This document shows, in pieces, positions 38,186 to 47,961 of a stretch of 64,000 bases of DNA (within the stretch, counting starts at the first letter, position 1; the number at the start of each line of letters is the position of its first letter). The stretch is from NCBI RefSeq assembly GCF_002420705.1, contig NZ_DIIM01000010.1, forward strand, positions 119,978 through 183,977. Direction: 5' to 3'. A program made the position numbers and the translations under genes. The DNA comes from Sphingobacterium sp. UBA5670 (GTDB lineage Bacteria; Bacteroidota; Bacteroidia; Sphingobacteriales; Sphingobacteriaceae). Under the pieces are notes generated by a model. The model worked only from the letters and a program-made list of their open reading frames with translations. It was not told where the DNA came from and ran no database searches.

Positions 38186-39754
38186 ATGAAGACGTTTAAA
38201 AATAATATAAAATATAGCTTAGGTATTGCGGGTTTATTGGCCATTTTGAGCTTAAGCCTAAATAGCTGCACCAAACTGGATCCTAAATTATATAGTGATC
38301 TGACGACAAAAAATGCATATTCAACAGAGAGCGATATCAATGCCGCGTTAACGGGCGTGTATACGAGTTTATCGCCTTATCCAGGGGATGCTTACTTGTA
38401 CTATGCTGGATACCTGGTGATGATTACCGATTACGCAACGGATATGGGCTTTTCTACTGCAGCGGGTGATCCTACACGGATGAGTAATTTTACATACGAT
38501 GATAATAATAGGTACTTTAAATTCAATTATCAGAATATGTATCAGGTGATTAGTAATGCCAATATGCTGATTGACCGTATCGAGAGTGTAACTATTCCTG
38601 ACGATCGCAAGAAGAAAATTATCGCACAGGCGAGGTTCTTACGGTCACTATCGTATATGGATCTTACAGATGCTTGGGGACCGGTACCATTGATAACGAC
38701 TGTCAAGAATCCGACGGAAAGCTACAATGAACCCTTAGTTGCTGTCGAAAAGATCGATGCACAAATTGCTGAAGACTGCCAATATGCGATCGATAACTTA
38801 CCAGAGAAGTGGTCGGATGAGCTGGGCATTGGCAGGGCTACCAAAGGTGCGGCGCTGACCCTTATGGGAAAAATGTATATGCGTTCGCATAATTATGAAA
38901 AAGCAAAAACGTATATCGATCAGGTTTTAGCGTTACGTGATAAAGGTGTATACACGCTGAATCCAGATTTTAAGAAGGAGTGGTCCGACAATAATAAAAT
39001 GGATATGGGGCTAATATTTGGCATCTTGCATGAACCTACATTAAACGGGGGCGAGATTACCAATCACTTCGGCCCGACGGACAATCCTGAAGTACCCGAT
39101 AGGTGGCAGTACTATGGTGTTTCCCTTGATTTCTGGCGAAAATATAGTGACTTGGATCCACGTAAAAAGTTTTTCTATTATAATTACACAGGAAAAGCCG
39201 TACGGGACAAAAACACAAAGTATGGTTTCTTTTATATGTTGCCAGCCAAAGGTCAAACCACACCGCCAAGTGATACGGTAAAATTCCTCCAAAACGTTGC
39301 AACAAAGAAGTATTCTTATGATATGGTCAATAACTCCTATCTGGATGGACGGACGATACAGGTCTTTCGTTTAGCGGATGTTATCTTGTGCAAGGCCGAG
39401 ATTGAAAATGCCTTGAAAGGACCTGCAGCTGCATTGCCTTTTATCAATGAGGTGCGGAAAAGAGCTGGAGCACCAGAATATGGCAAACATCCCGATTTTC
39501 CAAGCCCTGCGAGTAAAGAAAGTATGATCGATGCCCTTGTTGATGAACGTGGATTTGAGCTTGTGTTTGAATACAAAAGACGCCAGGATCTGATCCGTCT
39601 GGGACGTTATGAAAAAGTGAGCAATGCTTATCTGAAAGGCCGTGGACTGAAAGAAAATGTCACCGAAGCAATGCGCTATTTCCCTTATCCATTGGAGGAA
39701 GCACGTTTGCATCAAGAAATGACGACGGCCAATCCTTCGCGATTGCCTAAATAA
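38186..39754 (+). CDS. SusD/RagB-family lipoprotein, ECF/FecR-linked
   Basis: A 522-residue lipoprotein with lipobox LNSC (then TKLDPKLYSDL). The SusD fold is shown by ARFLRSLSYMDLTDAWGPVP, the late VDERGFELVFEYKRRQDLIR and the C-terminal FPYPLEEARLHQEM. It begins 26 nt after the SusC stop and forms its lid. A 10-bp hairpin follows the gene. Confidence 0.9.
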   Translation: MKTFKNNIKYSLGIAGLLAILSLSLNSCTKLDPKLYSDLTTKNAYSTESDINAALTGVYTSLSPYPGDAYLYYAGYLVMITDYATDMGFSTAAGDPTRMSNFTYDDNNRYFKFNYQNMYQVISNANMLIDRIESVTIPDDRKKKIIAQARFLRSLSYMDLTDAWGPVPLITTVKNPTESYNEPLVAVEKIDAQIAEDCQYAIDNLPEKWSDELGIGRATKGAALTLMGKMYMRSHNYEKAKTYIDQVLALRDKGVYTLNPDFKKEWSDNNKMDMGLIFGILHEPTLNGGEITNHFGPTDNPEVPDRWQYYGVSLDFWRKYSDLDPRKKFFYYNYTGKAVRDKNTKYGFFYMLPAKGQTTPPSDTVKFLQNVATKKYSYDMVNNSYLDGRTIQVFRLADVILCKAEIENALKGPAAALPFINEVRKRAGAPEYGKHPDFPSPASKESMIDALVDERGFELVFEYKRRQDLIRLGRYEKVSNAYLKGRGLKENVTEAMRYFPYPLEEARLHQEMTTANPSRLPK

Positions 39755-39765
39755 GCAGATGAAAA

Positions 39766-39788
39766 GCGCACTACAATGTGTGGTGCGC
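39766..39788 (+). other. intercistronic hairpin between susD and the sulfotransferase-like gene
   Basis: GCGCACTACA (39766-39775) and TGTGGTGCGC (39779-39788) form a 10-bp stem with one T-G wobble and a 3-nt loop. No T-run follows. Probably an mRNA stability or processing element that lets susC/susD be made in excess. Confidence 0.5.
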
Positions 39789-39826
39789 CCCATTTGAATG
39801 ATCAATGGAATTGAAATTATTTACAG

Positions 39827-41311
39827 ATGAAACCAATTAAAGCAATTGTCGTATTGATTGTGATCGGGCTAGCATCATTTGCAGCTTACTATTATTACGC
39901 GAAACAAGTTGAAATTGAAAATATTCAGTTGACTTCACCCAATAATCTACCGCTGAACGCTGCTGTACAAGTGAATTTAAACAGCGCTGAGGAAGTCTAT
40001 GTTGAGTATTGGAAAGAAGAAGATGCGGAGCTTCATAAAACGGCTGTTTCAAAGCCTGCTGTTCAGCATAACATTCACTTAATGACGCTTGAACCTAATA
40101 CAAGTTATAAATTTAGGGTTATTATTGACCGGATTATTCCCATAAAATCAAGTGAACAATCTTTTAAAACAAGGCCGCAGTCGCCTTGGATGGTACACGA
40201 CTGGATTAAATCCAACCATCCGCATGATGAAAAAGCATTAGGCAATGGTTTGGTGTTATTATGCTATCGGGGATTTCCGGGTTACATGGCCATGGTTGAC
40301 GGTAAGGGAACCATTAGATGGTATTGGCAGGATGAAAAGCTGGGAGTACGCCTTGCTTCACTGACTCCAAGGGGTACGATCTTAGCCCTATTGGCTCCAG
40401 CGAGTAAAGATGAATTTAACAAGCCCAATCAGCCCAGCAAGAAATCGACAAATGCGAGTTATTACCTGAGAAGTGGACGCATTGGATTTGTGGGGGGGAC
40501 GGTGCTGGTTGAAATTGATCTGACGGGTAAAGAAATTGCACGTATTGATTTGGATAAAAAGGGGATTATCATGCATCATGATGTGCAGATGGATGACAAG
40601 AATAATATTGTAGGCATTGTGCGGGATTTCAGAATTGACGACCGGCCCAATCACCCAAAAGATACGCTTTGGGGCGACGCAATTCTGACGATGGATACAA
40701 AAGGGAATATCTTAAAGAAGTGGTCACCCTGGGAAAAATGGGATATTCAGCATGATAAAAAACTAGATAGCCTAAAGCATGACCGATTTCATTTTAATAC
40801 GATTTCGTTCGATCGTGACAACAATTATCTGACTTCTTCGCCCATTGAAAATCAGGTTTGGAAAATTGATGCGAAAACTGGTGATATTCTTTGGAAACTG
40901 GGGAAAGGCGGTAATTATAAATTAAAAGACGAGGAACTGTTTTATTTCCAGCATGCACCACATATCACAAAAACAGGTGAGCTGTTGCTTTTTGATAATG
41001 GCGATTTTTCTCCGCGTGATAGCACAACAGCCAATAAACAATCACGGGCAATAGCTTTTAAACTTGACGAAAAGAAAAAAACAGCAAGGGTAGCTTACGT
41101 AGCTCCGATTCCGAAAAAGCAGTTCACAGCGAGAATGGGGAGTGCCTATGAATTGGATAATGGTAATTTGCTGCAGACAAGCTCGAAAACAGGCAGTGTA
41201 CTGGTGACGGATAAAACAGGGAAGGTACTTTGGGAATTAAACGCGTACTTTATTCCTTATCGTGCTATCTATGTACCTGAGGAAACCTGGCGTAAATACA
41301 GACAAAACTAA
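39827..41311 (+). CDS. arylsulfotransferase (ASST)-family protein, membrane-anchored
   Basis: A 494-residue protein with one N-terminal membrane helix (residues 4-24) and no clear cleavage site. A fibronectin-like N-terminal domain (QLTSPNNLPLNAAVQVNL, NTSYKFRVII) is followed by a six-bladed propeller of the ASST family. Family histidines are visible: H250-H251-D252 (MHHDVQ), H322 in FHFNTISF and H376 in FQHAPH, the last in the position of the histidine that carries the sulfate in AssT. The segment where AssT has SSRH reads SSP (337-339) here, so the conserved arginine is probably missing. AssT moves sulfate from one phenol to another without PAPS. In a glycan locus it might act on sulfated sugars or aromatics; activity is unproven. 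Confidence 0.8.
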   Translation: MKPIKAIVVLIVIGLASFAAYYYYAKQVEIENIQLTSPNNLPLNAAVQVNLNSAEEVYVEYWKEEDAELHKTAVSKPAVQHNIHLMTLEPNTSYKFRVIIDRIIPIKSSEQSFKTRPQSPWMVHDWIKSNHPHDEKALGNGLVLLCYRGFPGYMAMVDGKGTIRWYWQDEKLGVRLASLTPRGTILALLAPASKDEFNKPNQPSKKSTNASYYLRSGRIGFVGGTVLVEIDLTGKEIARIDLDKKGIIMHHDVQMDDKNNIVGIVRDFRIDDRPNHPKDTLWGDAILTMDTKGNILKKWSPWEKWDIQHDKKLDSLKHDRFHFNTISFDRDNNYLTSSPIENQVWKIDAKTGDILWKLGKGGNYKLKDEELFYFQHAPHITKTGELLLFDNGDFSPRDSTTANKQSRAIAFKLDEKKKTARVAYVAPIPKKQFTARMGSAYELDNGNLLQTSSKTGSVLVTDKTGKVLWELNAYFIPYRAIYVPEETWRKYRQN

Positions 41312-41417
41312 GTGCATTATTGTCTCATTTTTGAGGAAGCAGCGGACTATGTAAATCGTACCGATCTTATGGGAAGGCTCGGTAAAAATAAAAATATACT
41401 GAATAAATATTATTCGA

Positions 41418-44400
41418 ATGAAAAAAAGAACAGCCTCTTATCATCTGGCAATTATCCTTGCCGTATCGTTGTTGACAAATTCTGTCCAAGCACAATTGGC
41501 ATACCCTCCGGAGCCCCAGAAGTGGGATGCTGACCTGCTCGGTAATCACCGTGCCGTGCTTCATATAAATACAGATCAGAAGGAGGTTCAGGTGGATATT
41601 CCGTGGCGAAATCGCTGGGTTGAGGCGAATCAACAAGTCATTATTGTCGACAGCGCCAACAATAAGCAGATTGCTCCCAGTGCTTATCTTTGGATGAACA
41701 CAGAATCTGGTGGACTACGGTTTAAGCCAGTTTCAGGAAAAGGCATTTATTATGTCTATTATTTACCCTATCAGATGGGGGGGCGCAGTCGTAATTATCC
41801 AGATGCAATATATCTTAAAAATCCTGTTTCAGCCCCGAAAAAAAGAACGCAGCATGTAAGTGGAAATTCAAAGGGAGTTACTGTTGCACGTTTTGACGCC
41901 GTTGATCAATACAATAGTAATGATCCGATGGAAGTGATTGCGCGTGCAGAAGAAGTTCGGAGTTTTTTGAGCAGAAATGCCAATAGCGCTTATTATCTTT
42001 TTCCCGAACTAAGAGAGTTTCCGATTAAGATGGAAAGCAACCTTCCAAAACGTTGGGTTGAGAAAGAGAAAGCGTTGAATACGTTGAAAGGAATAGGGCA
42101 GTCGGGTGAGTTCTATGCATTTCAACTGGGACTGTGGTCACCTAAAAAGGAACTCAATGATATCCAAATTTCTTTCTCGGATTTTAAAGCAAATGATGGG
42201 GCGATTATTCCAGCGAATAGCATGAATTGTATTAATACCCAAGGTACTGATTATACGGGAAAACCGATGTCGCTCAAGGTGAACGTACCCAAAGATCGGG
42301 TGCAGGCATTGTGGTGCGGTATTCAGATACCCGCGGATGCAACAAGGGGAACCTACTATGGCATAGTCACCGTAAAACCCAAAAATTCGGCGGCGAAACA
42401 GGTCCATATAGAATTAACGGTTTCAAATACTCCAGGAGATGTAGCCAGTGTTGATCAGCCTTGGAAAATGACACGGTTACCTTGGTTAAATTCGACATTA
42501 GCGCAAAAAAATACCGTTATCGCTCCTTATACAGCTATCGAATTAAAAGCCGACTCTACCCTACATATTTTGGGGCGGGAGGTTAAACTTCATCCGAGTG
42601 GTTTCCCAAAACAAATTAGTACATTTTTTACACCTGAATTGACCGAAATAGGAGCCAAGGCGAATGACTTACTATTTGAACCGATTCACTTTCATTTCTA
42701 TCAAGCTTCAGATGGAAAGGAAATCCAACTCAAGGCGGGCGGGGTTCAATTCCAGACCAAAAGTGAGGGTGAATACAGCTGGCTGGCAAAAAGTGAGTCA
42801 GCGGAGCTGCGCATGGAAGTCGAGGGAAAACTGGAATTTGATGGTTATATGCATTATGTGGTTAAGCTGACAGCGCTAAATGACTTATCGTTAAAAGATG
42901 CCACAATGCATATCCCAATGATTCCCAATAAGACGGATTATTTTATGGGACTGGGACAAAAAGGAGGAAAGAGACCTGAACAACTCTCCTGGAAATGGGA
43001 TGTGGCTCACAAAAATCAGGATGGTGGCTGGATAGGAGCAGTCGACGCCGGACTCCAATTTTCACTTCGCGATGAACATTATTCCCGTCCGCTCAATACA
43101 AATTTCTATCTTCAAAAACCATTGGTGCTGCCACAGTCCTGGGGCAATGAAAATAAAGGTGGTATAGATATTGGTTTAAAAGGCAAATCAGTTTTGGTAA
43201 ATAGCTATAGTGGTGCCCGTGAACTGAAAGAAGGTGATGTGCTCTATTACAATTTTAACTTATTGATTACCCCTTTTCACCCGATCAATACAGAAGCACA
43301 GTGGAATGAACGGTATTATCATGCATACAAACCTGTGGATTCTGTTGTTGCAAGTGGCTCCAATGTGATCAATATCCACCATGGAAATGAAATAAATCCT
43401 TACATCAATTATCCGTTTATTGCAACAAAAGAAATGAAACAATATATCGATCAGGCGCACGATAAGGGGTTAAAAGTCAAGATCTACAATACTGTCCGTG
43501 AGGTGTCAAATCGGGTCTATGAGCTCTATCCTTTGCGGAGCCTAGGCACGGAAGTGTTTTCACCGGGAAAAGGAGTCGGTTATTCCTGGTTGCAGGAGCA
43601 CGTGGGTAAAAATTACATCGCAGCCTGGTATGTTCCCCAATTTAAAGACGCGGCGATTATTAATAGCGGAATGAATAGATGGCACAACTATTACGTCGAA
43701 GGAATGAATTGGTTGGTTGATCATATCGGTATCGACGGGATTTATTTGGATGATGTTGCCTTCGACAGAGTCACCATGAAAAGAATAAAACGGGTACTAA
43801 CAAAAAATGGAAAACCAGGCCTGATCGATTTACATTCGGCAAATCAATATAATAAAAGTGATGGATTCAATAATAGTGCGAACCTGTATCTTGAGCATTT
43901 TCCGTACATCAATAGACTATGGTTTGGCGAGTACTTTGACTATGAGAATAATCAACCTGATTTTTTCCTTACCGAAGTGAGCGGCATTCCGTTTGGTTTA
44001 ATGGGTGAAATGTTGCAAGATGGTGGAAATCCCTGGCGGGGTATGCTTTATGGCATGACCAACAGGATGCCCTATCAAAAATTGACACCAGCTGATTTAT
44101 GGACAGCCTGGGATCAATTCGGCATAAAAGGTAGTAAAATGATCGGTTATTGGTCGCCAAACATTCCTGTCAAAACCGACAATGATCAGGTCCTGACAAC
44201 GGTTTATAGCCGAGCCGGCAAGGCGATGATAGCTATAGCCAGCTGGGCAGAGCGTGATGTTGCGGTCAAATTGACCATAGACTGGGATAAATTAGGGATA
44301 GATCCAGAAAAAGCAAAATTATCCACGCCTACAATCCCAAATTTCCAAAATGGAGCACAGTATAAATTTGGAGATGCGATTCCCGTAGAAAAGAATAAGG

Positions 44401-44423
44401 GTCTTTTATTGATGATTGAATAA
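41418..44423 (+). CDS. GH123-like/DUF6067-type putative glycoside hydrolase
   Basis: A 1001-residue secreted protein (signal peptide to VQAQ, about residue 25). The first 340 residues are beta-sandwich (KEVQVDIPWRNRW, RGTYYGIVTVKPKNSAAKQV). The C-terminal 400 residues look like a TIM barrel, with ITPFHPINTEAQWNERYYHA, KGLKVKIYNTVREVSN and IDGIYLDDVAFDR (D778-D779 at a strand end). NLYLEHFPYINRLWFGEYFD follows, and the protein closes with a small beta domain. This arrangement matches proteins annotated as glycoside hydrolase 123-like N-terminal/DUF6067. GH123 enzymes release N-acetylgalactosamine from glycolipids and glycans; this one may have a different specificity. The gene lies between the sulfotransferase-like and DUF5107 genes in the same direction. 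Confidence 0.65.
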   Translation: MKKRTASYHLAIILAVSLLTNSVQAQLAYPPEPQKWDADLLGNHRAVLHINTDQKEVQVDIPWRNRWVEANQQVIIVDSANNKQIAPSAYLWMNTESGGLRFKPVSGKGIYYVYYLPYQMGGRSRNYPDAIYLKNPVSAPKKRTQHVSGNSKGVTVARFDAVDQYNSNDPMEVIARAEEVRSFLSRNANSAYYLFPELREFPIKMESNLPKRWVEKEKALNTLKGIGQSGEFYAFQLGLWSPKKELNDIQISFSDFKANDGAIIPANSMNCINTQGTDYTGKPMSLKVNVPKDRVQALWCGIQIPADATRGTYYGIVTVKPKNSAAKQVHIELTVSNTPGDVASVDQPWKMTRLPWLNSTLAQKNTVIAPYTAIELKADSTLHILGREVKLHPSGFPKQISTFFTPELTEIGAKANDLLFEPIHFHFYQASDGKEIQLKAGGVQFQTKSEGEYSWLAKSESAELRMEVEGKLEFDGYMHYVVKLTALNDLSLKDATMHIPMIPNKTDYFMGLGQKGGKRPEQLSWKWDVAHKNQDGGWIGAVDAGLQFSLRDEHYSRPLNTNFYLQKPLVLPQSWGNENKGGIDIGLKGKSVLVNSYSGARELKEGDVLYYNFNLLITPFHPINTEAQWNERYYHAYKPVDSVVASGSNVINIHHGNEINPYINYPFIATKEMKQYIDQAHDKGLKVKIYNTVREVSNRVYELYPLRSLGTEVFSPGKGVGYSWLQEHVGKNYIAAWYVPQFKDAAIINSGMNRWHNYYVEGMNWLVDHIGIDGIYLDDVAFDRVTMKRIKRVLTKNGKPGLIDLHSANQYNKSDGFNNSANLYLEHFPYINRLWFGEYFDYENNQPDFFLTEVSGIPFGLMGEMLQDGGNPWRGMLYGMTNRMPYQKLTPADLWTAWDQFGIKGSKMIGYWSPNIPVKTDNDQVLTTVYSRAGKAMIAIASWAERDVAVKLTIDWDKLGIDPEKAKLSTPTIPNFQNGAQYKFGDAIPVEKNKGLLLMIE

Positions 44424-44444
44424 TAGCGGACTATCGTGTGAAAA

Positions 44445-44492
44445 CTATCATAGGTTTTTGACAATCTAAAAGAAGTAAATGGCCTATGATAG
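44445..44492. repeat. 10-bp perfect inverted repeat between two PUL genes
   Basis: CTATCATAGG (44445-44454) and CCTATGATAG (44483-44492), with a 28-nt spacer, 22 nt after the GH123-like stop. Could be a 3'-end hairpin or an operator for the gene at 44612. Confidence 0.45.
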
Positions 44493-44611
44493 ATTCACTC
44501 CTGCGTTGGAAGTATGCGAAGTAATCATTAGACTGACGGATTTATCCATAAGGGATGATTATATCGTGTCGGAAGGATTCAATTGAAATTATGAACTTTT
44601 TTAAATTATAA

Positions 44612-47600
44612 ATGCAAATGAAAAAGTGGATTTTGTTATGGGCAATGGGTAATTGTGTGCTTGGAGTTTTTGCACAGCATCCTACAAAGGTTTCTGAGGT
44701 GAAGAAACGCTATACAACCTATCCATTTACCGATCCGGATCCAATAGCCTCAGCTCAAAAATTATACCCTTATTTTCGCTTCGATGGTTTTACAAATACG
44801 GCTATCGAAAAGGACTGGAATGCCGTAATCTTGGAAAACGATTATATTCGGGTACAGGTGATGCCGGAGATCGGCGGCAAGATTTGGTCGGCCTATGATA
44901 AGGTCAATAAGCGGGACTATATTTACAACAATGGCGTTGTAAAGTTTAGGGATATTGCTATGCGGGGGCCTTGGACGAGTGGGGGCATTGAAGCTAATTA
45001 TGGGATTATTGGTCATACACCCAATACATCTACGCCTGTAGATTACCTGATGCGAGAGAATGCCGATGGAAGCGCCAGTTGCTTTATCCATGCCTACGAT
45101 ATGCTGAGCAGGAGTAACTGGACTTTGGAAATTCGACTGGAAAAGGATAAGGGCTATTTCTCGACACGTTCTTTCTGGTCTAACACCAATGCAGTCGAAC
45201 AACCTTATTATACCTGGATGAACTTAGGCGTTGCCGCCGGACAGGATCTCAAGTTTCTCTATCCCGGAAATCAATATATAGGTCATGACGGTGATGCACA
45301 CGCTTGGCCTATCGATAACCAGGGGCGGGATCTTTCTAACTATCATGAGAATGCTTTTGGCAGTTCTAAATCATACCACGTCTTGGGGGCACATAGCAAT
45401 GCTTTCGGGGTGTATTATCAAGATCATAACTATGGAATGGCACGTTATGCACTCCGGGAAGATAAATTAGGAAAAAAGATATTTCTTTGGTCTCAGGCTG
45501 GAGATGGCAAGATATGGGAAAATTTACTCACCGATAAGAGCGGGCAGTATGTGGAAATCCAGAGTGGGCGCCTGTTTAATCAAAATGTCCCATCAAGTAG
45601 TCTGACTCCCTTTAAACAGATTGGTTTCGCTCCTTATCAAAGCGACACCTGGACAGAATATTGGATGCCATTTTCGGGAATAGGTAAACCGAATGATATT
45701 CAACTATCGGCAGCGATCCAGATGAAACAGGAAAACGATGAGATCATTTTGGATATTGATCCGAAGCGACCTTTAAGAGATAGTATTTATGTTCTTGATA
45801 GCGTTGGTAATGTGTTGAATAGGAGTTTTATAGAAGCCAAATTGGGCGAACCTACAAAATTTTCCTTGAAAGTAGCGACCGCGTCGAGACCTAGCTATCT
45901 TAAATTGGGATGGGATTATTTTAATCTCAGAACAGAAGGGGCCCGGTCAAAACTGAATAGGCCAACTGTCATTTCAGCGGAAGTAAGATCAGACACCTCT
46001 CAGACCAAATTATTGGAGATCCGTGATCTAATACGTTTTAGGCAATATGCGCTTGCCGAAGTCAAATTAAAAAAATTGGCTCAACAAGCGCCGACTTCAC
46101 AAACCTATCTTGAAATGGCCAAACTGGCTTGGTTTAAAATGGAGTATCAGTCAGTTTATACCTATGCCCAACAGGCATTGTCTATAGATGCTTATGATGC
46201 ACAGGCAAATTATTATTATGGTTTGGCTGCAATCAAGCTGAAAAAAGAAAACGACGCTTTAGATGGCTTTGAAGTTGCTTCATTAAACCCGACCTGGCGA
46301 AGTGCTTCGTATGTACAACTGGCCAAATACTATTACCGGATAAAACAATATGAACGCGCTGGAGATTATCTTGGAAAGGCTTTGGTAGCCAATCCATTAA
46401 ATATTGATGCCTTACAGATGAACTTGCTTGTTCAGCGCAAAAAAGGAGGCTTAACTGATACACTTTCCCGTCAGACAATTCTTCAATATGATCCGTTTAA
46501 TGCTTTTCTCCAATTTGAGGAAAAAAAGACTGTTTCATCCAGGCAGGAGTTTGCCTCCGAAAAACTGTTGGAACTAGCGATATGGTATGCGGACCTTGGC
46601 GAGTTTGAATCTGCGACCGATCTACTCCGTTCAGGGCAGAAGAATACAGAAGCCTTACTTTGGCTGGCTTGGTTGACACGATCGAATAAGTCGATCAGTC
46701 AAGGATGGTTAGCTCAGGCTGCGCAAAGCAAGCCTAGTTTTGTCTTCCCATTTCGTGAAGAAAGTAATGGTGTATTCGAATGGGCAAACAGTAACAGCAA
46801 AAGCTGGACTGTCGATTACCTGTCGGCATTATTGTACCGCTTCAGGAACCAACCGCAAAAAGCAAAAGAAATCTTGTCAGCAGTAGGGCAGGAGCCAACA
46901 GATTTTGCAGCCTATTATGCGCTGAAATCAAGTTTGCAAGATACGAGCGATCATGATCTGGCGGTACAGATGATGCGGCAGGCAACAGTAGTAGATCCAC
47001 AAGAATGGCGATATGGACTGCATTTGGTGGAGCTCCTAAACAATAGTGCGTCTTATGAGAAGGCGCTTCAGGTAAGTACAGCATATCATCTCAAATTTCC
47101 AAAAAATTATATACTAACGCTGTCGCATGTACGTACTTTATTGTTGGCTAAAGAATATGCGCGAGCTGAGAAGGAATTAGGGGACGTAAACATACTTCCT
47201 TTTGAAGGCGCAACAGAAGGTCATCGGTATTATGTGCAGGCCAAGCTCATGTTAGCCTACCAAAATATAGTGGAGAAAAAATATAAAGAGGCAAAGTTGA
47301 AGATTGCAGAATCGAGGTTATGGCCGATGAACTTAGGGGTTGGTGAACCTTATGCGGAGGAAAAAAATGAATTATTGGCTGACTGGCTTGAACAGCAGCT
47401 GGGGCTGAAGGAAAAAAATGGGAATATAGACCTCTTGAAAAAAATTGTCCATAGCAAAACATCAAAGAACAAGTATGAGCTGATGCTTCGTGAACTTGCA
47501 GAAGAGCAATTAAAGCTGTCAGGAACGGAAATTGCTGTCGCGGAGAAAAATGATCTAAGAGAAATAAGCCAGTCAGATCAGGACCTTTGGAATCAAATTA

Positions 47601-47677
47601 AAAAAGGTTCTTTAGCAACTTACTGGCCAGTACTTATTCGAAAAATCTATTTTGAACAGGACAAACGGCTGTTTTGA
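44612..47677 (+). CDS. DUF5107 and TPR-repeat secreted protein
   Basis: A 1021-residue protein with a signal peptide (KKWILLWAMGNCVLGVFAQ; the start may be ATG 44618 rather than 44612). The N-terminal part is the DUF5107 domain, a mutarotase-like beta-sandwich (VMPEIGGKIWSAYDKVNKRD, RGPWTSGGIEANYGIIGHTP, YYTWMNLGVAAGQDLKFLYP). The second half is alpha-helical with TPR repeats (YAQQALSIDAYDAQANYYYG, YYRIKQYERAGDYLGKALVA). DUF5107-TPR proteins recur in Bacteroidota glycan loci. They may bind or cut the glycan, but no reaction is established to my knowledge. It is the last gene of the locus, followed by a tRNA on the other strand. Confidence 0.8.
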   Translation: MQMKKWILLWAMGNCVLGVFAQHPTKVSEVKKRYTTYPFTDPDPIASAQKLYPYFRFDGFTNTAIEKDWNAVILENDYIRVQVMPEIGGKIWSAYDKVNKRDYIYNNGVVKFRDIAMRGPWTSGGIEANYGIIGHTPNTSTPVDYLMRENADGSASCFIHAYDMLSRSNWTLEIRLEKDKGYFSTRSFWSNTNAVEQPYYTWMNLGVAAGQDLKFLYPGNQYIGHDGDAHAWPIDNQGRDLSNYHENAFGSSKSYHVLGAHSNAFGVYYQDHNYGMARYALREDKLGKKIFLWSQAGDGKIWENLLTDKSGQYVEIQSGRLFNQNVPSSSLTPFKQIGFAPYQSDTWTEYWMPFSGIGKPNDIQLSAAIQMKQENDEIILDIDPKRPLRDSIYVLDSVGNVLNRSFIEAKLGEPTKFSLKVATASRPSYLKLGWDYFNLRTEGARSKLNRPTVISAEVRSDTSQTKLLEIRDLIRFRQYALAEVKLKKLAQQAPTSQTYLEMAKLAWFKMEYQSVYTYAQQALSIDAYDAQANYYYGLAAIKLKKENDALDGFEVASLNPTWRSASYVQLAKYYYRIKQYERAGDYLGKALVANPLNIDALQMNLLVQRKKGGLTDTLSRQTILQYDPFNAFLQFEEKKTVSSRQEFASEKLLELAIWYADLGEFESATDLLRSGQKNTEALLWLAWLTRSNKSISQGWLAQAAQSKPSFVFPFREESNGVFEWANSNSKSWTVDYLSALLYRFRNQPQKAKEILSAVGQEPTDFAAYYALKSSLQDTSDHDLAVQMMRQATVVDPQEWRYGLHLVELLNNSASYEKALQVSTAYHLKFPKNYILTLSHVRTLLLAKEYARAEKELGDVNILPFEGATEGHRYYVQAKLMLAYQNIVEKKYKEAKLKIAESRLWPMNLGVGEPYAEEKNELLADWLEQQLGLKEKNGNIDLLKKIVHSKTSKNKYELMLRELAEEQLKLSGTEIAVAEKNDLREISQSDQDLWNQIKKGSLATYWPVLIRKIYFEQDKRLF

Positions 47678-47723
47678 TGCCGAAGGGGAGATGAAATAAT
47701 CGAATGACCGTAAAAATAAAAAG

Positions 47724-47797
47724 TCGGGATGGCCGGATTTGAACCGACGACCTCCAGCACCCCATGCTGGCGCGATACCGGGCTACGCTACATCCCG
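47724..47797 (-). tRNA. tRNA-Pro (anticodon GGG)
   Basis: A 74-nt cloverleaf is readable on the minus strand. The acceptor stem is CGGGATG/CATCCCG with discriminator A. The anticodon arm is CCAGC-ATGGGGT-GCTGG with U33, anticodon GGG and G37 (usual in tRNA-Pro). The T arm has GGTTCAAATCC. CCA is not encoded. A T-rich stretch follows. Confidence 0.93.
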
Positions 47798-47901
47798 TTA
47801 TTCCAATTTGATAAAAAAGCTTATCTGAAATAGAGCCGTTATCTGGAATAATTTTTGGTAGGGCTAAAATAATAATTATTGACAAAAAATAAAATGTAAA
47901 T

Positions 47902-47943
47902 GCACAAAAAAAGCCATTCAATTTAGAATGGCTTTTTTTGTGC
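47902..47943. terminator. bidirectional terminator downstream of the beta-barrel gene
   Basis: GCACAAAAAAAGCCATTC (47902-47919) and its exact complement at 47926-47943 form an 18-bp stem around a 6-nt loop, with T-runs on both strands. It lies 18 nt after the stop of the minus-strand barrel gene. Confidence 0.9.
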
Positions 47944-47961
47944 TACTATACTATAGGTTCA

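Noticed and set aside
41312..41533. Open frame before the GH123-like gene
   Set aside because: Overlaps the signal-peptide region of the 1001-residue gene in another frame; no protein-like character.
47724..47797. tRNA-Pro as an attachment site of an integrated element
   Set aside because: No integrase gene and no second copy of the tRNA 3' end noticed in the window; the flanking genes look like ordinary PUL and membrane-protein genes.
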